Part shown: in pieces, positions 8,341-17,671 of the stretch
How positions within the stretch are numbered: position 1 is the stretch's first letter
How the letters are laid out: every line of letters begins with the position of its first letter
Origin: Folioceros fuciformis
Taxonomy: Eukaryota > Anthocerotophyta > Anthocerotopsida > Anthocerotales
NCBI GenBank assembly: GCA_049999805.1
Contig: JBNGIO010006316.1
Coordinates: 89,957-112,220 of the forward strand
Length of the DNA: 22,264 bases
Direction of reading: 5' to 3'
Notes under the pieces: model-generated
What the model was told of the DNA's origin: nothing
Database searches by the model: none
Seen by the model: only the letters and a program-made list of their open reading frames with translations
Position numbers and translations under genes: made by a program

Positions 8341-8619
8341 TCTATATAGCTCATTCTAGAAGGGTTAAGAAATAGGACATCAAACTTCACTTCATGTACT
8401 AGTGTCCTTCATTATTCAGCCCCTTGCAACCTTGTCGTGTTTGTGGACACACCATCAAGCTACAATTGGGATGTGCTAAGGAGAAGAGTAAACAACATGA
8501 CATATGCCATGAACCCAAGTATACAAGGCATTGGTTCATTCCTCTCGTATTGGCCATTAGCAAAGCAAACTTGTACAAATACAGAGGATGTTCAAGACAT
8601 TTTTACTCCCATAATATGA
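8341..8619 (+). pseudogene. Unidentified coding-like fragment
   Basis: Between stops at 8347 and 8617 one frame is open for about 90 codons and reads like old protein-coding sequence (CNLVVFVDTPSSYNWDVL, YAMNPSIQGIGSFLSYW). It is in the same register as the methyltransferase-like gene and starts about 190 bp after that gene's last stop. There is no ATG at its start and no family I can name. It may be a further exon or a fragment of a neighbouring element. Confidence 0.3.
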
Positions 8620-8770
8620 GCTATAATAACACCCTAATGAATTCTATATATTCACATTTCACTATATCTAGTCTATACATCCATGGATAGATGGATGGAT
8701 ATCCACTCTTCATAGTCACCACATTCATATTATACTTTCACTTAGTACAACTGTTAAAAGTGCTTCCCTT

Positions 8771-8872
8771 ATTAGGAGTATACAAAATAATATAACAGAC
8801 TCCCAATTACACTGTTGTGCCCATTAGGAGTAGAGAAAATAACATAAGAGACTCCCAATTATACTGTTGTGC
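8771..8872. repeat. 50-bp direct tandem duplication
   Basis: 8771-8820 and 8823-8872 both begin ATTAGGAGTA and end ACTGTTGTGC, with five differences in 50 positions. Confidence 0.9.
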
Positions 8873-9373
8873 TTTCTCCAACTTTCTTATCAAGTCTCAA
8901 GGAAGTTCGACAATCAAGTTATACATGCTCTTGGGAACATCATAAGTTCCACCATCTTTGAGTGTGTCGTCAATGATTTGGCATGGAAGCAAGATTCCTT
9001 GCTAGTTGCCTTTGTGGGTGTTGGTCTTTTGGTCATAGAGGCCTTTGCCTCAGCTGCCTTTCTCAGTGGCTGGGTTCTCGGCTCCAATTTTGGCCTCTCG
9101 TTTTTTGTTGCAAGATTCTCCTCTTCTTGAAGGTTTTATCTCAAGCATTGAGGAGGGTGTTTTCTCTTTACAAGTATCTCTTTGGCAAGTGAGGGCCTCT
9201 TTACCTTTGGAGGCTCATGCGGCTCTACTTCCTTTCACCTTCTTTTCTAAGAAAGGGTTGAAGGGTCTTTAGGCCTCCCTCCTGGAAAAGCAATATGGCT
9301 AAGCACTAAGAGCTCTTCTTTTAGACTCATCTATCCCTAAGTCTTCTCAGGCTCGTATTTGCTCTCGGAGCGA

Positions 9374-9412
9374 GCTCTTGGCTCTTGGCTCTTGGCTCTT
9401 TGCTCTTGGCTC
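9374..9412. repeat. GGCTCTT heptamer microsatellite
   Basis: About five copies of a 7-bp unit (GGCTCTT, with one TGCTCTT variant) in tandem. Confidence 0.9.
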
Positions 9413-10000
9413 AAGCTTGCATCTAAGGATTTTGAATCACACCATGAACTTTCGCCACTATGATGAGATTTCGCTTAGGTTTGGCCCACCCCTTGGCTTT
9501 TTCTCTCTCTACATGCAATTGTGGGGTTGCCATTGTTAACATGGGGTCCCATCTAGCATCTTGTCTCGTCGGGAAGCATTGCATTACCACCCATGATGTA
9601 GTTCGGGTTGTCATGTTCTTAATAGTTATGGAATGTGAGTTTCTTCTGAATAAGGAGTGTCTATATACTTTGTGTAACTAGGTTTCACTTAGATACAAAC
9701 TTTTTTTTACTAGGGGTGAAGAGATTTGAGTTGTGGATGTGGTTATTACGGATCCCACTAGGAATTTGATTTGCGAGCACATCGTCATCAACCCTCGTGA
9801 ATGGGTGGTGGAGGGTTGTGCAAGCACCTAAGTCCTGAAGTATTCTCCAAGCAAGATGAGCTTATTTTCATCCCCTTTGTTCTTGAGACTCATGTGGCCA
9901 TGGGCAAGGACGTTTCAAAGTTCATCAAGGAGTGTGAAAAGATTTATTAGAGTAGTAGGAATGATGTTCTTCCTCTTTTGGCCTTCTTTCGACAACGCTT

Positions 10001-10210
10001 ATCCATTGCTTTGCAAAGAGCATTGGCTAATGCAGTTTTGAAAATAGCAGTAAGCACACTACCATTGGCTTCTTCGACACCGGTGGTAGGTAGGCCTTTT
10101 AATCTTCAGAGATCCATTGCTTTGTAAAGAGCATTGGCCAAGGTAGTTTTAGAACAGCAATAAGCACACTACCATTGGCTTCTTTGGCACAGTTGGTAGG
10201 TAGGCCTTTT
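10001..10210. repeat. 100-bp direct tandem duplication
   Basis: Copy 1 (10001-10100) and copy 2 (10112-10210) both run from ATCCATTGCTTTG to GGTAGGTAGGCCTTTT, with AAGCACACTACCATTGGCTT shared in the middle; differences are scattered. Neither copy is coding. Confidence 0.9.
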
Positions 10211-10218
10211 ATTATTTC

Positions 10219-10262
10219 ATATCATGACATTTGAGGAGCAATATCATGACATTTTAGGAGCA
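10219..10262. repeat. 22-bp tandem duplication
   Basis: ATATCATGACATTT is repeated at 10219 and 10241, each followed by a variant of GAGGAGCA or TAGGAGCA. Confidence 0.85.
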
Positions 10263-10289
10263 ATAGGTAGTTTTTGAGAATGATGCTCG

Positions 10290-10560
10290 AAAAGGCTAGT
10301 TCCTTGTTTGGCCTTTGGTCCCATTCGGGTTGTTCCTCCAATCTTTGGAGTAGATGAGGCTGTCTGTCCATCTCTTTTTCAATTATAGAAACCCTTTGCT
10401 CATTCTCACGTTGTGCCTCAAATCTTTGCAATCTTTGGAGTGAATGAGATTTTTCACCTTTTTTTTTTAATAAGAGAAACCCTTTTGGCCTTGCTCGGGT
10501 TGTTCCCCAATCTTTGCAGTAAATAAAACTTTCTATCTCTTTTTCAATAAAAATAATAAT
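10290..10560. repeat. Three degenerate copies of a roughly 90-bp unit
   Basis: The landmarks GGTTGTTCC, CAATCTTTG(G/C)AGTA and TCTCTTTTTCAAT recur about every 90 bp (first near 10328, 10341 and 10371; again in altered form to 10480; again at 10498-10550). Each full unit ends near (A/G)GAAACCC. Divergence is high, so this is an old array. Confidence 0.7.
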
Positions 10561-10819
10561 TTTATTATAAAAGCTTATCATAATCACATTATCAATTGAA
10601 TCAAAAAAGTTTAATATTTCGTATCATATAAATTTTTTTTCTATATATATAAATTATATGACAATATTCAATATTATGTTATTATGAGAGTAAGGGATAT
10701 GACTATTGACATGACCTAGGAGCGCAGCAGGGCCTTTGAGCTACAAAATACATGAAGGAACTATACATGTGATGAAGGCGAGTTCAAGCGGGACACCCAC
10801 AGGTATGGTTGCCATGGGC

Positions 10820-10919
10820 NNNNNNNNNNNNNNNNNNNNNNNNNNNNNNNNNNNNNNNNNNNNNNNNNNNNNNNNNNNNNNNNNNNNNNNNNNNNNNNNN
10901 NNNNNNNNNNNNNNNNNNN
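10820..10919. other. Assembly gap (100 N)
   Basis: Exactly 100 N, the usual fixed-size placeholder, so the true distance is unknown. It removes the 3' end of the CDKAL1-type gene. Confidence 0.99.
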
Positions 10920-13900
10920 TATCCCTACGACCCTTGAGCCTAATGTCATTTGTCAACGAGAGCGAGACTCCTACGACCTTGTTGACAAGAGAAATGCCAT
11001 GCAAACTCCAGTCACTTCTGGAGCACTTGACATGCTCCCCTCCACCTGGCATTCGTGCAGTGTAACCACCAGTGTCACCCCCATCGAGCTTAAAAGCACC
11101 CGCTGTTTGCATGTTAACTTCAGACTTCCTTTCTGCACGTAAAGTGCTCTCCACGTTCAAAGGGCTACCACCACCGGAGCCCGTTAAAACCTGACCCATA
11201 ACAGACCATCGTCCGCCAGAAACAATTCGCGCCTCGCAGCTGCACCCAAGTCGAGCTTCCCCATTCGGTAGCAGCACTTGCATGTACGATTTAGTGTGGG
11301 CAACCTGGACGTGGTCAAGCCAAAGTCAGCCCAGTCGCTTGCAAACCCATCTCTGCAATTCACCAAATACACACTACAAAGAAGGACACGCACGAGGTGA
11401 GATCCGTCTGCAGCTTGGTCGGACACCCATACTTTCTCAACCTTCCCTTCCAATCCGGCATACGGAGTGAATGACTCCACAAGCCTGGTCAGCTCTCGAC
11501 TTCTTCTTTTCACTTCCGCAGTAGGCACACGTTTCATGCGCGCAGCTGGAGTACCTGTAGAAGAAACCCACGCACTAGATCCATTACGCCACAAGCCCAT
11601 TACTCTACTTCTGCATATCCTTGGTAACCTACCACATGCTTGGACTTGCCCCAAGCAGTTTTCACATTCACTAATGATACCTGGTCTAGGGTAGAACTGA
11701 GAGATATGTACTGAAGAGAATTTATAGTGCTCCACAAGATCCAGTGTTTGTTGGAAGTCATCAGCAGTTTCGCCTGCGAGCCATGGCCAGCGAGAAAAGG
11801 AACCCTTTAGATCACGTCAAGGCCGACCGGGCGACACGTACTCAAGTAGACACGAGCTTTTACAAATTCACGCCTCTGATAACAACCTGGGAATCCGCAG
11901 ATGATATCCGTTGCTATTTGTAAGCCTGGAACCAGGTGGGTCAATTTGTCAACCACATACTTAAAGTCCGCAACCGTGTACTCCCGATTCATTGCCTGAA
12001 TACTCAAGTGACAAGAGCAGCAAAAGGTCAGGCCATCACTGAAAGATTCCCCACACTTGGAGAACTAGCGACAGTTTCTTGCTGCTTACCTAGATCCCAG
12101 AAGCAAAACACAGCAGCGGACATGAAATGCAGATGATTCAATTTGTCAGACTTGGAGACTCTAGACTTCACATTCCAGCAGCACATTTGCATGGCGCCCT
12201 TGGGAAAGCAAACTCATAATGCTTCCAGCATGACACTAACTTACATGGAGCACAGCATCACTGCCAGACTGCACGGGGATGTGTAGGAACGAATAGACGT
12301 GCTGCCGGCGTAAAACATCTGCAATAGCTTCCAGGTGGTCCAGAATAAACGGAGGATTCGTCATTCCTATGCGCAGCATTGTGTGGCCTCCTTCTTCTAG
12401 CTCATCCGCAATGCCTCTCAGGAGAGAAGGCAAATCTGTGCCAATGTCACGCCCTGCACGAGAGTTGCGAGTTTGAGCGGGTACATGACTACTTGGGAGG
12501 GGACGAGCTCTCAGATAGGAGGCCTACGACCAACTATGTGAGAACAATTTCACTCTGCAAAACATCGCTGACCAGTCTTATCACCTCCACCTTATTGGGT
12601 TCTGTCCATCAGCAGAACTTTTGTCAAACGACAAAAACCAACACAAATAACGATGGAAATAAGCAACATTGACAAGAAGGTAATTTCTGACTTCACGGCA
12701 CATATAAGCTCACGAGCGGTCCACAGGGCTCTTGTTAAGACAAGAAACTTGTGGAAATCCTTAACAACATACCATATGCGCCAGTGTCCTCACTACTGAG
12801 CCAAATCTCTGTGACACCTTCAGCTTTGACGGCTTTCACCCTGTCAATCTGCAGAACAGGAGTGTTATTGGGACTACAGGATTGTCACCCCTTTGAGATT
12901 CTATACAGAAGGCAAAACCAGTAGAGGATGACACATTCAAGCAGTCTAGCATGTGTTGCACCGCATCAGGGGATGTTGTCTAAGCCTCAAAGAAGAAAGC
13001 AGTGGTCACTTGAGAAAAAAAACGGTCAATATCAATCAGGTACTTTACCAGAAAAAGGCGCTTGAAGGAGAGCAAAACTTACAATGGCGGACAAGGCGTA
13101 ACTGCCAAGATGCCCACGCGCATGTTTTGTTTTGCAGTACGTACAAGCTCCCAGACAGCCAACACTGATGGGGATAATCTCCACATGTTGGTTCTTCCTT
13201 ACCTGCACCATTGCTAGTATCAGCACCCCACAAACATGGCCTCATGGCAAGAAGTGAAAAGTGAGCCGCGGTGGGGAGCCAATGTGAAACAGCGATGCAG
13301 CTTCAGAGTGGGGTTCCCGGCACTAGCATAAAGCCAGCACATCAGAAGACAACATATTCAAGAGAAAACCTTGGGCAAGTCAAGTGAAGGAAGAGTCCCT
13401 CGCTTGAGAAACCGCACTTCATGACCTTTCAATGTCTCCTCCACCACCTCCACAACTCGATTGATTTGTTGCACTCCCACAATGCTCACACCCTTGAGCA
13501 CATCCATCCCACTGCTAGCTTGCGACACACATCCTGCAATAACTAGTGGCTTGGATGCATCCTTCCCCCGGCGTATAAGAGTCTCCATAGCTGACTGACT
13601 CGGAGCTTTCACAGTGCAACTGTTTTTCAAAGGCAGCTCGGTTCAAAGTGATGCTCCCCACACCGGACATCAACATTAAGCCCATCAGACCATGCACCAC
13701 TCACGTATTTATAATCCACAGATCTGCTGCATCAGCATCATCGGTCAGGTTGTAGCCGTAGTCAGAGAGCTGGCCGGCCATGTACTCGCTGTCGCTCTGC
13801 CCAAAACACGTCAGTGAAACACACGACAAGATGCAAGGAGAGGAGCAAATACAGAGCAGTAGATGGCAATTGAGCTGCACCTGATTATGCGCACACCCGA

Positions 13901-14163
13901 ACGTCTTCATGAAGATACTCTGAATGGACAAGAACCGTGTCAAGAGTCCTTGCAACACGCAACAGAGCCTCACACAGCACATCGTTGCTTTGTTATGGAT
14001 GAAAGGGCTGGCTTGCCTGAGTGCCGGGTGTGCCGGAAGGCCACATCTTGGGAGCGTGCCGTAGGACCGATACCCTGGCCTGCCCTACCTTGGACTTCGC
14101 CTGGTGTCTGGAATGCAAGCCCGCCGAGCTCGGGAATGGCACAAAGTCCTCGATGTCGGCCAT
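10920..14163 (-). CDS. CDKAL1: tRNA A37 threonylcarbamoyladenosine methylthiotransferase (CDKAL1/e-MtaB type), 3' end in gap
   Basis: Radical-SAM enzyme that adds the methylthio group to t6A37, making ms2t6A in tRNA-Lys(UUU). Exons, descending: 14163-14017, 13919-13881, 13796-13705, 13619-13370, 13202-13083, 12848-12773, 12453-12245, 11995-11887, 11773-11681, 11554-11394 and 11304 to at least 10920. Exons 1-10 give 432 aa and the partial product is at least 560 aa. The N-terminal MTTase domain carries Cys at about 58 (FGCAHNQ), 94 (NTCTVK) and 123 (AGCVSQ) for one Fe-S cluster. The radical-SAM CxxxCxxC is [16 protein letters not shown] (Cys 192, 196, 199). A TRAM domain begins in exon 11 ([10 protein letters not shown]). 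The start is the only in-frame ATG (MADIED). Intron 1 uses a GC donor; all others are GT-AG. The C-terminal tail (ER anchor in animals) cannot be seen. Confidence 0.93.
13920..14016 (-). other. GC-AG intron 1 of the CDKAL1-type gene
   Basis: Exon 1 ends CAG and the intron begins GCAAGC, the strong context typical of GC-AG introns; the acceptor is ATTCAG/AGT. The join is phase 0 and gives [13 protein letters not shown], the expected sequence. No usable GT donor lies nearby on the minus strand. The following exon is only 39 nt (13 codons) and holds the first cluster Cys. Confidence 0.8.
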
Positions 14164-14267
14164 GGAGGAGTCCGCAGCCCACCGCTCCACCGACCGACCT
14201 AAAATGATGAAGCTCTTCGCACCACAATGCACTCGTATTTCTCAGAGCAGAATACTTTCGACAACAC
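14164..14267. promoter_or_regulatory. 104-bp divergent intergenic region with upstream ATGs
   Basis: The start codons of the CDKAL1-type gene (14163, minus) and the P450 (14268, plus) are only 104 bp apart, so the two promoters must overlap each other or the coding regions. No clear TATA box is visible. Plus-strand ATGs at 14204, 14207 and 14227 are out of frame with the P450 and open frames that overlap its start (to 14473 and 14454). They would repress translation unless transcription starts after 14229. Confidence 0.6.
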
Positions 14268-16121
14268 ATGGACTGGTGGTGGAGGACCGTTGTTCCTGCC
14301 AGTGCGGGACTCGCCCTGTCGTTTGCTCTGTGGTATGTGGTCAAGGTCTGGATATGGACTCCCCGAGCGATCATCGAAAGCTGTCGCAAGCAGGGCATGT
14401 CGGCCCTACCCTTCGTGCCCTTCCTGGGCCAGCTTCCGGAGATCGTTGCAGTAGGTCACAAGCCAAAATTTAAGCAGTCTCTGGAGTACTTCTCTACGTC
14501 GCGTTGTTGTCGTGCTGTTGGTCTTGCCGTGGTGTACGGCTCTGACATGGTTTGCAATCCCGCAGCAAGGTGACGGGCTTGCTGGATTTCTCAACGCCAA
14601 CTGCAGCAGAGGGGGGCCAGGAGGGCGGGAGCCGGTACTGTTCTGCTTGGGCCGGAGCGTGAAGCTCGTGGTGCGGGAGCCCTCCCTGGTGCGCGACGTG
14701 CTGCAGCGCAAGGCGGACCTGTATGTGAAGCCATCCTTCATCCGGGCTCTTGGAGACTTACTGGGAGACGGGCTGCTCACGAGCAGCGGTCAGTCGTGGG
14801 CACGCCAGCGGGGGATCGTGAGCCCGGCGTTCTACAACAAGGAGCTCAAGGTGTGTTGCGGTGCGTGCGTCCCATGACACCCGTGACTCTCTGATGATGG
14901 GAGGCCGTGCTGAGCGGGTGATGGTGATGTGTCCTGATTTTGTTGCCGCAGCCGAAAGTAGATGTAGTGGCGGGATGCAGCGCCGCGGCCATGGAGCGGT
15001 GGGGCTCGGGGGAATTGGATGTTTTCCCCACCTTCCTGGAGCTGACATTTCGCATCCTGTTGAGGGCCACATTCCAGCTGGAAGAGAGGAAGATTCCGCC
15101 CGATGTCCCCGTCCTGGTACGAGGCTTTGATGCCTATATTCGCTGCACCCGAGAGAGGGTCTTGGGATACGCCGCTGCAGTTCCGGGATACCGGTGAGGT
15201 GTATTTCCCTGTCGCCGCCCCTCCTCCCTGCACCAGCAGCTGGACCAGGGAAGGAGAGAGTGGAGGAAAAACGCAAGCAAGCGACTAATTGGACGGTGGC
15301 GATGCAGGTACCTGCCGACCAACCTCAATCGGAAGCGGCTCCGGCACGCAGCCATGCTCCGGAGGCGGGTGGGCGAGATCGTGCAAGGGGTCTCATCAGG
15401 GGGGCTGCTGCTGGAGAGGATGCGGGAGCAGCACATGGGAGAGCAGGAGATAGTGGATAATTGCGTCACAATCCTCATGGCCGGACACGAAACCACCGCC
15501 AGCCTGCTCACCTGGAGCGTCTACCTGCTGGCTGGGGACCCGGAGTGGCAAGAGCGGGGTCGGTTGGAAGCGCTGGCAGCAGGGCTGGGGCCGGGCTGGG
15601 AGTTCGCCTCCTTCGACAAGGTGGCACAGCTGAAGAGCGTGGGCATGATAGTGTGGGAGTCGCTGCGCCTTTTCCCTCCCCAGCCTGTCGTCGGCAGGCG
15701 CATCTGCACCAGCAACAAGCTCGGGAAGTACGCTATACCGGCGGACATGGAGGTGCTCATTCCCGTGCAAGCCCTCCATCGGGACGAGGAACTGTGGGGC
15801 CCTGACAGCCAGGAGTTCAAGCCGCAGAGGTTCGCGAACGGGATCCACGGCGCATGCAAGGATCCCATGGCGTATCTCCCCTTCGGAGCGGGGCCCCGGA
15901 CATGCGTGGGCCAAACACTAGCTTTGCTGGAGGCCAAGGTCGTCTTGGCCGTGCTTCTGTGCAAGTACCGTTGGAAGCTCAGCCCTGGATACCTCCACAG
16001 CCCCGAGGTGACGCTCACGCTGCAGCCGAGGTATGGCATGCCTGTCATCTTGGAGCCGGTACACGCCATGCCTGCTACGCCTACAGTCTTGATGGCTTGC
16101 GACAAGCAAGCAAGCAATTAG
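14268..16121 (+). CDS. Cytochrome P450 monooxygenase, CYP72-clan-like
   Basis: Haem-thiolate monooxygenase of 507 aa, probably ER-anchored and served by NADPH-P450 reductase; the substrate is not predictable. Exons are 14268-14450, 14566-14850, 14952-15193 and 15308-16121, all GT-AG, with phases 0, 0 and 2. A hydrophobic N-terminal anchor (about residues 8-28) is followed by WTPRAIIESCRKQG, typical of CYP72-clan proteins. Also typical are GDGLLTSSGQSWARQRGIVSPAF and YLPTNLNRKR. The oxygen-binding I-helix motif AGHETT is at 295-300, ESLR (K-helix ExxR) at 354-357, FKPQRF at 407-412 and the haem loop FGAGPRTCVG at 429-438 with Cys 436. All core motifs are intact. The region around the first intron is shorter than in typical family members. 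The clan is fairly sure; the family number is not. Confidence 0.93.
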
Positions 16122-16271
16122 AAAATCAAATGTACGAAATTCAAGACAGATTTGTGAATGTGACGGATGAAAGAACGAATCAAGCTCTTTCACCCTTGCA
16201 CGCTCCTTACTACCGATCTGCATGAACCAGCTTTGACAATCCCTGTAATGTCGTAGCTCGATAGCTGGGCC

Positions 16272-17087
16272 CTAGACCTCCTTCCTCCTTCTACTGAGGC
16301 CATACTGGCGGCGGTGGAAGTTGCGGAACAAGATGAGCAGAGCCAGGTTGAAGAAGGCATTGAAGAGCCAGGCATACATGCCTTCGCAGCCGCCGGCAGC
16401 AGAGAAGTGCAGCCAAAGAAGTCCCACGGATGACACGAAGCTGAAGACGAATTGGACGATCTGGATGTCGGTGACCAGGCGCTTCCACGGCGGGCGGACG
16501 CCCATACTGCACAGCAGGTAGTACGAGTACATAACGACGTGCACCGCCGTATTGGTGAGCAGCGCAATCACCTGTAGCGACTGCGAATACTGCAGCCAGA
16601 AGTAGCACATGAAGATAACGGTGGAATGGTGGAAGACGTGCAGGAAGGTGAGCGGCTTGCCCCGCAACACCACAATGGCGGTGTCCAGCAATTCATAAAT
16701 CTTGCTCAGATAATAAACGTAAGACCAGAAAAAGAGGCTGCCTCTGGCCGGCGTCCCCCGCGGATAGCACAGCAGCCAGCTCCATCTCCCCTCCTCCTCC
16801 AGCAGCGCCACCACCGCAGCTCCGAGGCATCCCGCGAACATACCGAAGGACGCAACCAGGAGCACCACATTGTGCAGCACCGGAACGGGGCCTAACGCTA
16901 CCGGCCTCTTCACCACCAGTCGCAGCAAGGCAACTGCGAGCAGATACACCAGCACAGCCAGCAGCGGGAAGCGCGGCGACGAGCCGATCGGCTGGGTTCC
17001 CCATTCGAATGCGGAGATGGCGGGATGCCTCGCCGTCCAATGCGCCGCTCCAACCGCTGCCGCTTCAGCTGCTGCCTGTGCTGCCAT
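16272..17087 (-). CDS. ELO-type fatty-acid elongase (3-ketoacyl-CoA synthase), intronless
   Basis: Membrane condensing enzyme of the ER elongation cycle (GNS1/SUR4 family), joining malonyl-CoA to a long acyl-CoA. It has 271 aa, normal for the family, and several hydrophobic segments (such as 40-59 and 72-96). All four signature motifs are present: KIYELLDT (129-136), the catalytic histidine box HVFHH (150-154), HVVMYSYY (183-190) and TDIQIVQF (206-213). The basic C-terminus RRRKEV resembles ER-retrieval tails. The start is the first ATG (17087); the preceding in-frame codon is GTG. No intron interrupts it, unlike both neighbours. It ends 150 bp from the convergent P450 stop. Whether it makes saturated very-long-chain or polyunsaturated products cannot be told. 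Confidence 0.95.
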   Translation of the reverse strand: MAAQAAAEAAAVGAAHWTARHPAISAFEWGTQPIGSSPRFPLLAVLVYLLAVALLRLVVKRPVALGPVPVLHNVVLLVASFGMFAGCLGAAVVALLEEEGRWSWLLCYPRGTPARGSLFFWSYVYYLSKIYELLDTAIVVLRGKPLTFLHVFHHSTVIFMCYFWLQYSQSLQVIALLTNTAVHVVMYSYYLLCSMGVRPPWKRLVTDIQIVQFVFSFVSSVGLLWLHFSAAGGCEGMYAWLFNAFFNLALLILFRNFHRRQYGLSRRRKEV

Positions 17088-17671
17088 CACCGACGTCTGC
17101 CTCTCCTGCCGGTGCCGCGCAAAAACATTACCGCCCTGTGGTACGTAGGTAAGCGTTTTTTATTCCATATCCCTCTCGGTCTCGCCGTGTTGCAAGTATT
17201 TTATGCAGGTTTGTTGGACAGTCTGGATAGATAAAACCTCGTACTTACCCGCACTTGGGTTTCATTTCACTAGATGGTTGTCTAGACTACTTGCTCTCGC
17301 CGCTCTCCACTGCTTTGATACAGGTGTTTGCTGGCTCCTCCTCCTGCGGCTCCTCTATGCTTCTCCTTCTTCCTTGTGCTGTCGTGTTCCCCTTCTTTCC
17401 TTTCACCCTGCGTGCTTCTTCCCTCCTTCTTTTCCTTTCTTCGCTTCCTGCCGTCTTTCCCTTCCTCTGCCTCTTCCCCGCGTGAGGAGAAACGCTGCGG
17501 CTGTATTTCCGCTGGATCCGTGCTCTCTCCAATTCTGTCCGGGTCTTGACGGGTGAAGGCGGCCAGCGCTGGCGGCTGCCATGAGGCGCGTAGGGAGGGT
17601 GCCTCAATTCTGGCGTGGCATGCGGCCTGGTGAATGAGGAGCATCTGGTTAGGGACAGGGAAACGAAAACG
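17088..17671. promoter_or_regulatory. Divergent intergenic region, ELO/TBCCD1
   Basis: 584 bp between the two start codons. The plus strand at about 17320-17500 is a long pyrimidine-rich tract (CTCCT, TTCTTCC, CTTTCC runs), commonly found in TATA-less plant and algal promoters and 5' leaders. A 12-bp perfect palindrome, GCCAGCGCTGGC, lies near 17562-17573. No TATA box was recognised. Open frames here on both strands are low-complexity and are not genes. Confidence 0.5.

Larger units (their letters stand above)
8620..10735. other. AT-rich, repeat-duplicated region without a recognisable gene
   Basis: About 2.1 kb of short overlapping frames (8867-9272, 9460-9681, 9856-10041) with hydrophobic, leucine-rich translations but no domain or convincing splice pattern. 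It is dominated by local duplications: a 50-bp pair, a heptamer microsatellite, a 100-bp pair, a 22-bp pair and a three-fold 90-bp array, ending in an A/T-rich tract at about 10545-10690. I see no gene here. Confidence 0.6.

Noticed and set aside
8867-9272. Three overlapping plus-strand frames with hydrophobic translations
   Set aside because: They overlap in different frames in T-rich DNA, have no domain and no consistent splice sites; the hydrophobicity follows from base composition.
8771-10560. CRISPR-like repeat array
   Set aside because: Unit sizes differ, there are no uniform spacers, and the context is eukaryotic.
14021-14473. Plus-strand frame of 150 codons across the divergent promoter
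   Set aside because: It lies opposite CDKAL1 exon 1 and out of frame with the P450; kept only as possible upstream ATGs.
15396-16117. Long minus-strand frames (172 and 198 codons) opposite the P450 last exon
   Set aside because: Shadows of a GC-rich exon; the plus strand carries all P450 motifs, while the minus translations match nothing.
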